Shown: one piece after another, positions 33,566 to 46,809 of the stretch
Layout of the letters: every line of letters starts with the position of its first letter
Numbering within the stretch: position 1 is the first letter of the stretch
NCBI GenBank assembly: GCA_037447655.1
Contig: JBBHKE010001318.1
Span: 1-64,000, forward strand
Direction of reading: 5' to 3'
Length of the DNA: 64,000 nucleotides
Source of the DNA: Zygnema cylindricum
Taxonomy: Eukaryota; Streptophyta; Zygnematophyceae; Zygnematales; Zygnemataceae
Program-made: the position numbers and the translations under genes
Notes under the pieces: generated by a model
Seen by the model: only the letters and a program-made list of their open reading frames with translations
Told to the model about the DNA's origin: nothing
Database searches by the model: none

Positions 33566-35090
33566 TCATGCACCTTTACCTCACTAAACATCCAAACAAT
33601 CATCAAATTAATCCCGCCGGCCCCAAAAACACACCTCCATCGTAGCCAGGACATTTCCCAATTCCTCTTCCTCGAACGAGTTGTATCATTTGCATGCTCA
33701 TAAATATGTTCCAAATAATTTCAAGCGTAATGGGCTACAGAGTACATGACTTGGGCTTTTGACGAAAACTGAAAAGATCTTAACATGATAACGCGTTTTT
33801 AAAGTAGGATAAGAAAATTAAGTATAAAAAAATTGTTTTTCCTCCATTTTCCTCCCCGTGCATCCAATATATCCTAGTTATTTGGTTTGTCAAGGGGTGT
33901 CTTTAGTGCTTGTTAGGACGATGCTTAATGGACAAAAATCGAGGGAGCTTTTGCAGCTGCTAAACCCTCGTGATTGTAGTCATAACGAACGCCAAACAAT
34001 ACAGCGTCCATCACTATTAGAATTAACAGATACTATTACAAGAGCAACAACTAGAACGACAAAATAACAGTACTAATCGCGATGTAAGCTGCTCCGCCTT
34101 CATTAAGATAATCTTGGAAAATTCTTACAATAGGCCTACTCTCCACTGTTTCTAATCATTATCGATAGACTTTGCGAAGGGACAATGTCTACTTCAATAA
34201 CCGACAGGACCCCAGGAGTTAACAGCCTTAATCACAGATAGAAAAATAAATTTATTTTCCAGGCTCACATATTACAGTTGTTAATCCACGTCAGTACCCT
34301 GTTGGTTATTGTTTTGTGTGTTCCCCAAGTACTTAAGCTTGTTCTCAGGTACGCGCAATTCAAATTCTCCGGTATTCTTTGCAGTTACACTCACATGTTT
34401 TCAAGGTTTTCCAAGGTTACTTCATAAATCTTAAAGAGAGAACCTTAAGCCGTAAGCGAAATATCCGTTTTCACAAAAAAAAAACCATCAAAATTAAAAA
34501 TTACTCAACAAAAATATCTGTAACTTGCACAGGACAATCACAAGCTGACAATTAAGTCAAACCTAATACAAAAACACCTTCAAATACCGGTATGCTTGAC
34601 AATACTTCCATAAATATTTCGTTCTCAGTTCTGTTTGCAAGGATAAATCATAAGGAAGCAGCAGATGCAAGCTGTGTAGTTACAAATAAAGTAGAAAAAA
34701 AGCAACAGTACAGTGATGATAGATGGCCTGATACAATATTTGTCACAATCTAACTGACAAGCTTAATCCTCGATACCTGCCTGTTTTCCCCATTAAGCGG
34801 GTCGTTTCTCTTCAAAGCAAAAGGAAGGAAACAAACTCCACCTTGTATGACAGCTGGTAACCCCAAAAGTGTCTTCTCTGAACACTTTGAGAAATTTTTA
34901 ATCACTCAACATAATCTTCTAGGGAAACTCACTGTGGATCCCTGTCTCCTGTCTACACCTTTGATGGTTTCCAGGCAAACCTTAAGAATCAATGTGATCA
35001 ACGCTTGAACTGGTCACCAAATTGGGCAATGAGATTCTGCTATAGGCAAGATAGCACACATACAAATCTAAAAATGGTAAACGTTTTCTT
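33566..35090. other. Intergenic; nothing beyond one short MITE
   Basis: AT-rich DNA with short frames. The part nearest 35090 is presumably the 3' flank of the plastid L1 gene. Confidence 0.5.
34002..34084. mobile_element. Very short Family A remnant
   Basis: The end CAGCGTCCATCACTATTAGA follows TA, and the inverse AGTACTAATCGCGATG precedes TA 80 bases later. It looks like an internally deleted copy. Confidence 0.45.
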
Positions 35091-38000
35091 CTATGCTTCA
35101 ACTGGAAGCTTGTAGTCTCGTAGAGCGCTCACATTAAGACGAATAGAAGGGCCCATTGTAGTACAAACATAAGCTGTCTTCCAATATACTCCCTTTGATC
35201 CAGTGGGTCGGTTAGAGTCCACCGAGTTCTGCAAAACAAAAAATGAAGAAACATTATTCACAATTTCCACACCAGGCAAAAGCTGATAAGCCATGAGGGT
35301 GCCTTGAGAAAGCAATACGTGCCCCTATGTGTAAACCATAAAAAAAAATATTTGCAAGAAGACCAAAATAAAAAAAACACAATGAGAGAAACCCATAACA
35401 TTCAGAATAAAATGCTAGTTTCTTTGAAACCAAACAATAGTGCATAAAATCAAAAGTGCTCTATAATTGAGGTATCTGATGACGTTTCTTGGATAATAAT
35501 GGTTTGCGTCAAAAGGTCCTCAAGAAAACCACGCACTGGATTTGACACCTAACAAAAATTGTCCAATAAGTTGCTCAAAAACGACAACAGCGCAGTACAA
35601 ATTCGGGAGTAAACGAAGTAGAACCCAAAAAAGTTCCAACAATCCCAATAGTGCAAAAAGACGTTCAATTGCATGTCAGGTTTGCTTTACATAAAAAACT
35701 GTGGCGAGAAGGCTAGGTGCATTACCACGACAGCGATAAGGTTAGTGAGAAGGTCCTCTGCAGCGAAAGAGCTCTTTCCAAAAAGCACATGGACAATTCC
35801 TGTCTTATCCGCTCGGTACTCAACCTTTCCTGCTTTGAATTCCGTGATGGCCTGAAAACAAAAAGCACACGCAATTTTATTAACTCCATCCAAATATGGA
35901 TTTTCAGTTGTCAAAAAGGCAACAGTAATAAGCTCAAAGAAAACAGATGAAATGCACCAAAAAAATAAGCATAGAAAGGGACAAGCTGAATGCGCCTAAC
36001 ATAAAAAAGAGTAGGCATAGATGTAGGATACAGTGAGCTGAGAGACAACAACTATTGAAAAGGGCGAACGACAAACCGAAGGAATAAAATAATGTCAACA
36101 GTTGAAGTAAGAGCATACACATGGAATCAGAACATGAAAAAGAAAAATCCTTCACATGGTTTTGAGCTCACCGCCGTCAAGTCAGTTGTCACGGTTCCAG
36201 CCTTAGGGTTAGGCATGAGCCCACGAGGTCCCAACATTCGACCTAGTTTTGCCACCTGGCAAAAATACAAGCCACAGAGCTATTGTTAAGACGTTGATTT
36301 CATGCCTAATCGACATACAAGCCTTTCCTCAACAGAACTGCCATAGAGCTCAAATTGAAGACAATTTGCTTCACGTTTTCTTTCACTGGCCGCACTTAAC
36401 TTAAGAGACTTAGAGCACTTAATAGCTGAGACTGCCTACCTTAGGCATCATGTCAGGGGTGGCAATGAGCTTGTCAAAGTCAAGGAAGCCTCCTTGAATT
36501 TTTTCTATCAGGTCCTCTCCTCCTACCAAATCAGCTCCCGCAGAGGTCGCCTCCATCTGCTTTTCTCCTGCAGTCCCATAATCCCAAATCTGCTTTTCTT
36601 ACTTGGTCGATTTATTGCTCAAGTAAAACCAGCAAATCCTAATTTGCTCTTAAACCTCGTCTCCAATCTCAGCTTCCAAAAGAGCAGGAAGCAAACATAA
36701 CCTCTCCCACCCCTCCCCTCCTCCCTCCCCTCTGGAAAAGGTGAAGAGCTTTACCCTGTGTCAGAACAGCCACTCGGATAGTTTGTCCTGTCCCCTTTGG
36801 CAGGGAAACCTGATCCAGACAGATGATCCAAACATCAGACAAAACTACAAAGTGCAGGAATTATGGCAGCATTCCAGTCACCAAAGCTCGCCAAATTTGC
36901 AATTTATCAAACTATATTTTAAGCCAATGAACTTGTTCCTGCTCTCTCTCTCTCCCCCTCTCGCTCTCCCTCTCTATCTCTTTACTCCACTAACACCATG
37001 TACAGGCTTTACAAGATTCAGAAAACCATATTGAGAACACTAGATTGAGAAAACCAAGCATCAGACGATTAAAGGGGTTTTGGATCATACCGTTGCACGC
37101 AATTGTTGATCAGCGTATTTGGGGTCGATGTTGAGACGGAAATGAGCCTCCGCAGACTCGTCAAATTTCACACTCGCGATATCTTTGAGAAGCCTGACAG
37201 CAGTAGACGGCTCATACTCCTGCTTTGCCTCCCTTAACTTCTGAACTTCCAAAAACCGCTTCGATCGTGTCTGTTTTTTCACACAACCTCAAGCCACGTT
37301 AGCAGATACTTAATGTACTTTACAACGTAATGTCATTTTAAATCTTGTGTACTTTATAAAGTAGTGCAATTTATAATGTAATGCACTTTACAATGTAATG
37401 TACACCCGGTATCATAATGAACGTTCATATTTTGTTCGTCCTTCAGACTCATTTTCCTCTGTGCACACTTTGTCGAATTATTAATCTGACGGTTGCCATG
37501 GAAAGCAAAACTGTACCTTTCAATTGGCAGTCTCAACATAAAAATGAACGTCGTGTGCACAATAAAAAAGACAATTTAAGCAGCAAAAAAGTTTGGACGC
37601 TGATAGCAATACACGATATAATATATGATGTAATATATTTTACAATAATATGCACTATCATGCACTTTTTATTTTTTAGTAATGGACATTCCCATGGGTT
37701 GGTGAATTGCCAGCTGTCATGACCATTTTGGAGTGTTGCTCTAAAAAGCAAAATGTATCTACAACCAATCACTAATTGTCTTCATATTGTCTTTTTGATG
37801 CCAGAAAAGAACTGAGCCCTCTGTGAGAACAAGAATTCCGAACAGTTCGGTGAAACACAGTGGGAAATTAGCATGTGCCTCGACATCTTTGAAATATTTT
37901 TCTAAAATCGCAGCAAATTGGCCATAATTCCAGATAGAGGCCAATAAATAAATTAATATTTGTCCAAAGAGCAAATGAGCTCTAAAGAGCTAAAGAGGTG

Positions 38001-38876
38001 AAGGACTTAAAAGTACCCACAGAGATGCCATCTGCTTCTTCTTGTATTATGAAAGGTATAATACTAGGGTGTAATTTTGTGTAAGGGTGCAAATTATAAA
38101 AAACATTGGCCTCTGCAAGACCACTTCACCAATTCGAACCTCACAAGCCTTGAGAGGTGAGATTTTAAAAAGTTATCAAAAATGGACTCTTTTCCAGGCC
38201 TTAGGAAATGCGAAAAAATAATGAATTTGTCTTACATCAAAGACAAATACCAAAGATAACCAGAATATGACCAGAACACGATAACATGACAAGAGTGTGA
38301 CAAAAATGCTGATGGAAGGGGAGGTCGACCATGTAAATTTAAACTAGAGACCGGTAGGTCATAGCAATATTCAATTCCTGAGCATAATAATAATCTAAGC
38401 AGAAAAGAGAGAGGTAAAACAAAAGAAAAAAAGAAAAAGCAAATTCAGCATCCTGACAAGAGAGTGAGAAACAGATGCTAGTCCAGAGAGAGAGAGAGAG
38501 AGGGACAGAGAAAAGGAGAACGCATTACCCAATCTCTCTTAAGAGGCAATGCTCGTTTGCCAACACGGTTGGCTGTACGGACAGATGATGAAGAATCTTG
38601 GATGTCGTCATCATCCATCAGAGCATCCTCTTCGAGAGTAGGAAACAGCTCCGCAACCGCCACCGTGGCGGCTCTGGATTTTACATCACATGCCACTTGG
38701 CGCCACGTTTGAGCGCCAGCTGGTCTGCAGAGGACAGCTCCTGTGGCTGATGTGGATCTTAATCCAACGTGGCTCCCTCTGATTGGGCCCCTGGCGGCAG
38801 TGCTGGCGGCGCCACAGTCCAGCCGCAATGCTGCTGTGGATGATGCAAGCTCTGCCACGTGGCAAGCGGAGCTCAT
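35091..38876 (-). CDS. RPL1: Plastid 50S ribosomal protein L1 (uL1c)
   Basis: Seven exons join in phase to 352 aa: 38529-38876, 37091-37270, 36755-36809, 36440-36567, 36172-36255, 35726-35851 and 35091-35228. The protein binds 23S rRNA at the L1 stalk of the chloroplast ribosome. The first 116 residues are Ala/Ser/Arg-rich with an acidic stretch (MDDDDIQDS), as in plastid L1 precursors. The L1 domain then shows [57 protein letters not shown] and [19 protein letters not shown], all hallmarks of bacterial-type L1. Length is close to that of higher-plant plastid L1. The start is the only ATG in the transit-peptide exon with an open frame to the donor. Two TGCCACGTGGCA-type palindromes lie at its 5' end. 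Confidence 0.95.
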
Positions 38877-38922
38877 GGTTGCTGGTGCGCTACTTCCTGC
38901 TGAATTTCGTTGCCACGTGGCG
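38853..38922. promoter_or_regulatory. Two TGCCACGTGGC palindromes at the RPL1 5' end
   Basis: TGCCACGTGGCA lies at 38853-38864, overlapping the first codons, and TGCCACGTGGCG at 38911-38922, about 35 bases upstream. The CACGTG core is the plant G-box, common in light-regulated promoters. Function here is inferred. Confidence 0.45.
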
Positions 38923-39013
38923 GTCGGGAGAGAGAAGTGGAAGGTAAAAGAAAGAAATTATAAGTGTGACAGAAACCCTAAAAACCCTGCACTTCCGACC
39001 GCCTTATCCGAAG

Positions 39014-39166
39014 CAAAGTTCAAACGTGCGAAAACTATTGGATACGCTATATGATGTGAAAACGTACTATATGTGTGTTGTACAGATTGTTTGGGTAAAC
39101 CACGTATAGTACGATAACACTGCATATAGCGTTTCCACACATTTGTTTTCGCACATCTGAACTATG
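39014..39166. mobile_element. Family B MITE upstream of RPL1
   Basis: The ends CAAAGTTCAAACGTGCGAAA and CGCACATCTGAACTATG are flanked by ATCCGAAG and ATCTGAAA (6/8 match). It sits about 140 bases upstream of the RPL1 start. Confidence 0.78.
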
Positions 39167-39174
39167 ATCTGAAA

Positions 39175-40031
39175 AGGCCGACCCACATGCCGGGATCGCG
39201 TTTGCACATTTCCCCAGATCATTTGCGTATAAAACTGTATATCACGCGTATAGTACGGTCAGTACAGGGTTAACTGCATAACTTTTTCAGTTTTTCCAAT
39301 TGTTTTCGAACTGTGACGTCACAGGATATATGCTAAGAACGCACTAAAACTTCCACGCGAGACGTAGCCACTAGCAGTTTGCCACGTCGTATGAAGTGGA
39401 CTAGATAGAAAGGCGCCTACGCGGCCGATTTCCGTGCAGTACATCCGACTGTGCGGAGATTGGATAGCCCTACAAGCTGCCTAAGGTACCCTTAAGTTCC
39501 CGTTTGAATTGCAAACAGTAATCGTTAGTTTTTTCACATGGATCGAAAATGTTAACCTTCACGCGTGCGGGTGGTTCGCACGCGCAGAAACAGCAAATGT
39601 TAAATGTACTTAAGACTGTTAAGCGAAATCGCCGAAACATTACTGTACTTTTGGTAAAAAAGACAAAAACACAATTTTTCGTGGAGATCTGCACTCCTAG
39701 AGACAGACAGTCTAGGCATCTTACAAGTTTCCCGGGTGTGGTGAACGAGAAACGTTACTTTCTGGCTTCGAAATGGGATATTGCGATCCAAAAAAATCGC
39801 ACCGCCCTTAGATTGTCCGATATTTTGCATTTCCAGTCAGATTTCACGCGCGGTCGGGTCGCACGCTCTGAAGGCAGCTCGATTGCCACAGACGAAAATA
39901 CAGTCATGTTGAACTTGATGTAGTTGTCTCGCACATGTACAGTGAAGCATTCTCTAATGTTTTCGATACGTGTGCAACCACCCTCACCAACAAAATATCC
40001 CAGTTACCGTATGCATTTTTTTTTTTACACT
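39175..40031. other. Intergenic; one unassigned 124-codon frame
   Basis: The frame at 39549-39923 (+) is basic and has no motif that I recognise. It may be a remnant of a mobile element. Confidence 0.4.
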
Positions 40032-40039
40032 GTGATTAC

Positions 40040-40487
40040 TAGTGTTGTGTATCGGCAAGAAGTTTATCGCGATAACACCGATACCGATAGTTATCGGTTA
40101 TCGAATGGTCAGGGGTCCCGATATATCACTCCGATACCAACAAATTCCTTATCGGCGATAAGTGGAAAAAGTATAGTACGCTATATAATTGTACTTTATA
40201 ATATACTGTATTATATTTTTCACTGTATATAGAGTGGCATGCCACGTGTAAAAATCTGTTCCGTACTCTGTGTAACGGAATAACGGCGGTTTAGTACGAC
40301 GGGATAAGCCGTACAATTATCGCCAATAGTTATCGGTACTGGTGTTATCGCGATAAAAACCGATATTATTGGTTTCTTATAGGCGATAACATCGGTGTCG
40401 ATATATCGTGCCGATATATCGATTATTGCCAAGCCAAAAAAAAGTACATATCGATTATCGGCAAAACCCTGCCGATACACAACACTA
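40040..40487. mobile_element. hAT-like transposon with a MITE in its last dinucleotide
   Basis: The ends are TAGTGTTGTGTATCGGCAAG and the inverse TGCCGATACACAACACTA. The left flank is GTGATTAC (40032-40039). The right target copy GTGAGTAC (40889-40896; 7/8 match) is found only after removing the Family A MITE that begins at 40488. The interior is full of CGATAACACCGATA-type motifs like the copy at 9740. Confidence 0.9.
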
Positions 40488-40886
40488 CACCGCGCATCAT
40501 TATTAGTGTCAAAGTCACTAATTTGGGTTCTTAAAATTTTGATTTTTTTCCTCAAATAGGATACATGATTACAAAAAATGAATTAAATTATACGCGCACG
40601 CATAGGAACGTGTGCTCAAAAAACAGGATTAGTCTGACGCGTAAACTAGTCTGGACATGTACGGATATTTAAATTTCACGACGGCGTACGATTTCTAATA
40701 TTTTGTACGAATACATATATTACTGTTTATAATCGTACGGCGAATATTCCATTTTTGCTGTTCCCAAATTAGCATAATGCCGAAATTAGAATACACCTTT
40801 TTTTTTTTTAATTCTTAATTAGCATCAATTACGGTAAATTTTCTTCAACACTATTTAAACTTTGACACTAATAACGATTCGCGGTG
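40488..40886. mobile_element. Family A MITE inserted in the end of a hAT-like element
   Basis: The ends CACCGCGCATCATTATTAGT and ACACTAATAACGATTCGCGGTG lie between TA at 40486-40487 and 40887-40888. The interior matches the inverse of the MITE at 3302-3840, for example the GCATAGGAACGTG motif. Confidence 0.92.
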
Positions 40887-40896
40887 TAGTGAGTAC

Positions 40897-41690
40897 AAAC
40901 TCATAGCATTTTTCGGGGGGCGGTGATGATTTTCCTCTCCTTCAAAAATGCATTATTCATTAATGGTGAAACGTGGATATTTCTCAACTGGCAGGTTTAA
41001 CATTTGTTCCTGAACTGGATGCAATGCTTTAGCGTAACAGCACCAAAACCAATAACCCAACGATCTAGTGCAGTCTAACACACTTCAAGAAATCGCATAT
41101 TGTAACGCAGCACGAGAATTTTGCCACATTTTCGAAAATAAGGTGATCGCCAATTCATGTGGATGGTCACAATACTTCAACAGGAGCAGTTTAACATTTG
41201 CATGAGGATGCACACAAATGACAATGGAAACAACATGAAAAGTTAAACAACTAGAAGTTTTCTTATCACATGGATGTTGTACGTTTATTGCTGATCAATG
41301 ACTCACTTAATCTCTTCAGATAACAGGATGGTTTAACATTTCATGTACACTCAATAAGGATTTGGAATTGTAAAGCTCCCTCTTCCAAGAATGCCATTTA
41401 CAGTGAAGAAACACTGCACAGTTCAGAAACTTCCAAACCGCCACAGTGGCCTCACTACTCTTCAGCTGTATCTTGAAAATTTTCTCTTGCTTTTAATTAC
41501 TCGACCAAAAAAAGACATTACAACCTGGTTCATTTTTTCCCCTTCAATGCTTGCCTTCCTTTACTTATTCCTCTCTCAAAAAGACCCCCAGAGCAATCGG
41601 TCGTTTCTGATTCAACTCAAAAAGATTCCGGAACATCACATATCTGACGCTGTCCTGCTGTGCAGTTTTTTATTTCCTATTTGATTAAGA
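40897..41690. other. Intergenic, 3' flank of HGH1
   Basis: A 97-codon plus-strand frame at 41391-41684 shows no domain. No gene is supported. Confidence 0.5.
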
Positions 41691-44600
41691 CTATCCTTCT
41701 TGAGTCGGCGTTTCTTCTCCCTTCTGTTCAACCACGTCTGGGTCAGACAGGCTCTCCCCAATAAACTGTGAAAGACCCAACACTTCAAGTAGCCAGTCAG
41801 CGATATTGTGCTTTATATGTATACAGAGAATATGTACCACAGAGAAGTCATATTTGACACTCGTGTTGGCTACTGCTAACCATTGTATTAGAGCATTGAA
41901 GATGTTAGAGCAACGAACATCTCAGCAGTAAATTCAACATTCATACACCATGCAAAAGAATCCGTGGAAAGAAAAGAAGAGAAGAGAACCGTTTTGAGGA
42001 GCCAACAAATGCATTACTGACAAATGTACGCCCTCAACATTTCAAGCGGAACATAAATCCCAAAATCCCATAAATCCCACTGGCCTTCCTTTCTCCGACA
42101 TACAAATGCATTCATCCATCAATGAGTAAACACAACATCATGGACCACCTCACTGCAAAGCATCCCCTTCTCCAGAAAATGAAGCGCACGTCAAAATCCA
42201 CAATTTCACAAATGTTGATACCCAGTTAACTGCCCTGTTTTCAAGAATTTGAGCAACAGCCAACTGAACCCAATCATGCCTACAGCTGACGTGCCGAGCA
42301 ATAAATAGACAAGTAAACCATTTACTTTACAAAAAACAGATTTTAAGGTTGTTGATAGCTATTATGACGAGCAGCTGATAAGCAGACAGCCCACCATCTT
42401 CAGCCAGCAGTTGGTTTAGGCACCATGCGGCAGACACAAGGCCATGGGAAGACCAAATGCTGCTTGACTATTAGGTGCCCATCGTAGTGTAATTACACTA
42501 GAGACATTTACTCTCAGTTGTACAGTTTTTCAGTTGACCGTATGTACGATTACTCAAAAAACTGTACGAACTGTACGGTTCACTCTCAAAATGATGGTAA
42601 AACTTAGATAGAGTAATGACACCATTGATCTTTCTTCAATGTTCAAAACTTCTACTGTGACTGTTCAGAAAATGCGCGTTTAAAACGAAGTATTGGATCA
42701 ATTTAATTGATCTTAACCATTCGCTACCTTATCACGGCTAAACAAAATGGATTACCATTTTATTAGTGAATATTAACCAGGCGATATTTTCCTCATCGCA
42801 GCTGGTTGATATTGACAAACGATCCCTCACACACTAATAAAGAAGCATACAGCTCTTACTCCGTCCATTTCACCTCTGCCCAATCCCCAAGAAAACCAAT
42901 TAAAAAGTTGTTTCTGTGTCTACTAACCAGGGATCCAAGACGTTCATATGCCTCCATGACCGACGGATCCTCCTCATCCTCATAACCGACTTGAAAAATC
43001 CGAGGAGCATTCACACCCCACAACGCTCGCCTTCCTGCTTCCTGCGCAAGATAAAACCAAAAACTTTTTGACAAATGAAACAGGCATCCAAAATTTACCT
43101 ACCTTTTCTTATTTCAGATTAACCCACAATAAAGACTGTATACTTGTTCAACAGCCACTATCCATATCTACCGTCTTGTTTGGGAGCCACCCAGCTTCTC
43201 CTTTAATATGTTAAGAAAAAAAAAATCAACTTGAATGAAATTTCACAAAGCCCCAAGGTCCGTCCACAAAAGAAGCAAGGATAACGACTGTCCATGAGAG
43301 AAACAAGGGAAAAGGCAGCCTTAAATACTGATGCTATAAATATGCAAAAGGGACAAGCAGTCATACGACAAGTCCCAAAAGCTGCCAATGTGCAACATAT
43401 AGAAATACAATTAAGAATTTAAGAAAACTTGTGAACTGTGTATGCCAAGCCAAGACAGTCCCTCCATAAAGTGAAAAAGCCCACAGTCTCCATTTCTGAA
43501 CTTTCCTTGGTAATATGTTACGATGCTGATCCTAACCCCAGTTTCATATGAGGGCTGATGCAATTCCAAACATTCATGCAAATTCAAAAGCCAACCTGTA
43601 CAAGAATGCCAACCAGAACACTAATCCAGATGCGACCCCAAACGACCATTTCTAATACACTCAATCCGAATCAAGAATTCCTTCAAGAATCAAACTGTCC
43701 CCGGAACCTCACTTGTACAGCGATAAGGTAGAGAGCCTCGGCAGCCTCGATCCTCACTTGAGCATCTGTCTCCACATTCCGTTCGTAAGCAAGGGGAGCA
43801 GCCAGTTCGGGAGGCATGCAGGCCCTGTCCTTTAATGTGTAGGGCTGTGGAAAAAGGGAGAAAGAAACGAAGGAAATTGTGAGAGGAGGAACATTCAAAG
43901 GAAAAGAAAAGGCACGAAAGAAACATCCAAAAAAGAACAAAGGTATGAAGGCAATGGCCAAAAGAGAAAGGAAGGTAGGAGAGGAGCAGGCAAAAGAGAA
44001 CGAAAAGTAAGTGCATGGAGGACGGGAAGAAGAACAAGAAAAATGAATGATGGGCACAAAACAAAGTGGCAGAGTGAAATAGAGGGAAAGGGAAAAGGAA
44101 AAGGAGAGAAAGCAAAAGAGAGTAAGGGCGCAAAACAGCAATTGTCAGTTTGAAAAAGGGAAAGCAGGTAAGGAACTTCAGCATTACACAAGAAACTAAA
44201 AGAGAAGTCATAACTCAATTTTGTAGCTACACAATATACACAGATATTGAAGGTGCTCTCGTCCATAAACAAAAAACACAGGTAGATCTTGGAAAGGAAT
44301 GAGAATTAGCGATATCAGCCTTGACTCCCTTCTGCCTCTCCCTCTCCCTCCCGATCCCCCATCAATTTCATATATCATGTACCTTGGAGCCTGCCAGAGG
44401 TAGAAGAAGTGCAGGCCATAGAAACTGTGACGCCAACAAAAGGGAGGGCAAGGACGTGGAAGCTTCAAAACAACAGTTTCTCACAGTTCCTGCCACCTGT
44501 CATATCTCCGATGGCCAAAATGGCATTCTAAGTCAGACTGGACAAATGTCCCAGTTGCTACTCTGTGTTGTTCAACATAACATTCAGAACTTTCAGCAAA

Positions 44601-46809
44601 AGCAAAGGCGGACCTTAATGATCAGAGGATAGTTTGCCTAGTTCATCATAACATTCTGTACCATAACATTCTGCAGTAGACTAAATTCTTGAAGCTTCAA
44701 CACCTTACTGAACAAAAACCACACATGCAAACCGTATCATTGGCATGTGACTTTACGCTTACAGTTCCGAGTAATACATCTTGCTTCAAACACCCACTGT
44801 TGAATAAAATCTTAAAAAAATGTCATGTGAAAGATTTATGTTTGAATTTTCTAAATGTATAACTGGAGGCAAGTGCTACAGAGTACCACCAAGTGATGTC
44901 CAAGTTTAACAGTCCCCAATTCAGCAGCTAAGGCTCAGGCCCCATTCAAACCTGTATAGAAGTATGGACTCAGAAGCGCCTCTCACCCCCCTCTGCCGCA
45001 CCAAACTCCGAGATTCGATTTGCGGTAAAACTTGTCGCAAAAGGCATTTGTTGGTATCCAAAAGGACTCGCCGTCCAGCCTTTATCCGTGTCACATTCAC
45101 CAAGATTGAAGCAACATGCTCAAATTCATCATTTCCTGCATTTTCCCATCAAACAGTCATGCTTCCATCACATTGCAGCATAGCGCACTGCTGGATTATA
45201 CCACTCATCCTAGCTTAAGTATCATTGTCCACAGCACTTAATATAAGCTGCACCCCAGTTGATACTCGATAGGAAATTACAAGAATCCAGCACATAATTT
45301 TCTCTAGACAACAATGTGGTCTGTAGAGGTTCGAAATTCAAATCCAGCACATAATTTTCTCTAGACAACAATGTGGTCTGTAGAGGTTCGAAATTCAAAC
45401 TAAAAACCTGGTTGAATTACAGTAAACAGTGGTGAATTAATCAATTATTGAATTCCACAGGACATAATGCATACTTAACAAACACTTAAAGTTTGGTTCA
45501 TGCCCAGCTCAGTCAAAAAAAACCTACCTGGGTCGCTATCAGTTGACCGACTGAAGAAATAGACGAGTTTGCTAATGTGAACACCCCTCCGAGTTTCGTC
45601 GTTTTCCTGCCCAATTACAAAAAGCATTGATTTGACCGAAGACATGTTGGTTCTCTTCACTTAACATATAACATTGATTTATGTGCATCATAAGCAAGTA
45701 GTTAACCTTACATTCTAACGCATTGCCAAATGCATAAAGACAAGGTGTACAAATCAAAAGCCAGACACTTTCACTAAATTGTTGGTGAAAGAGGTAGAAA
45801 TCTCCATTTTTACCCTGAAAAGATAGGGCGGCCCATTGCTTTCTGTCCCAAGCCGAAAAGGTGAACAAAACAGCATGCCAATTTCAACCAATCAGCTGCT
45901 GCCCACCTGCAAAAGTCGATTTGCACCCTCCTCCAGGAGTGTAAGATTTGCTAACAGCATTAGCAAAAATTGTTTTTTTGCATATTGCGGAGAACTGACT
46001 AGTTCCATGCACCGCTCCATTGCACCTCCATAAATCAAAGCAATTGCTATTCGCTTTTCTTCAGACAAGTTCACCAACGCATTTCCAGCAGCCGTAGCAA
46101 TCTCCTGAGAATCACCCAACAATTCCCACAGGAGCATTGTCTGACGTCAGATCTGCCATTCTTCTGAAAGGAGCTTTCGAGAAATGGGCACTTCCAAAAC
46201 GTCACAAACAATTGAGATTTACAGGTCTGCGCTGCTTGGAAGTCGTAGAAAAAAAGAAATATGCAAATAAAAGTGGAGTCATGTTTGACGCAACTTCTTT
46301 TCTCAGCTTTGAAAATGCACCTAAGTAGCTACAGTTTTGCTTTGTGACATTGGCCAATGTGAATGCTTAAAATATGGGGATGCATGCAAATAAACAATGA
46401 AGGCAACTGTATGGACTCTAAGGAAGGCAAAAAGCAGCATTGGTACAGCATTTGGAAAGACGTATAGTCTGACCTGTAGCAACCTGCATGTAGTTTCTTG
46501 TCCAATTGTCCAATTTTCCAATTACCAAAGACAAAGGAATCACTGAGGTTCACAGAAATTCGACAGATCCAACAACTTTAAATTCTGAATCCCTGTGGTC
46601 ACACTAACAAACGTGGACAATGAAGTACAAATGAGGACAGTGAACAAATGAGGACAGTGAAGTAGAAAAATCCAGCAGTGCCTCACTTGCTGATCGTTTA
46701 AACGTTGCATAAGGGCAGGCCCTACGTCGCTCGCCCTTTTCCCCAAATGTTGAATGCCATCTTCACTTCCACTCAAACCAAGAACAATATCAACTGCCAT
46801 CTTCCGGAC
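41691..46809 (-). CDS. HGH1: HGH1 homolog (ARM-repeat eEF2-folding factor), 5' end missing
   Basis: Eight exons on the minus strand join in phase to 339 aa: 46687-46809, 45907-46140, 45528-45606, 44987-45135, 44383-44496, 43713-43844, 42928-43041 and 41691-41765. In yeast HGH1 works with the TRiC chaperonin in folding elongation factor eEF2. Sequence markers in order are VRKMAVDIVLGLSGSEDG, AAGNALVNLSEE, HVASILVNVTRIKAGRRVLL, VAGTVRNCCFEAS, FLWPALLLPLAGSK, EAAEALYLIAVQ and GYEDEEDPSVMEAYERLGSL, all typical of plant HGH1. The intron before the first listed exon is phase 0, so a short first exon with the start codon must lie upstream; I could not place it. The last exon could instead be read through from 42928 to a stop at 42856, but the separate terminal exon has a good acceptor and an acidic tail. 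Confidence 0.9.
45284..45397. repeat. 57-bp direct duplication in an HGH1 intron
   Basis: Two essentially identical 57-bp copies begin AATCCAGCACATAATTTTCT at 45284 and 45341. The identity suggests a recent event. Confidence 0.93.

Noticed and set aside
33205-33714. 169-codon minus-strand frame
   Set aside because: Pro/Ser/Leu repeats from a purine microsatellite.
43683-44272. Long hydrophobic minus-strand frames next to an HGH1 exon
   Set aside because: They cover the pyrimidine-rich intron before exon 43713-43844; only the exon part is conserved.
45284-45400. GAGGTTCGAAATTC in the 57-bp duplication resembles a tRNA T-arm
   Set aside because: No D-arm, anticodon stem or acceptor stem can be formed around it.
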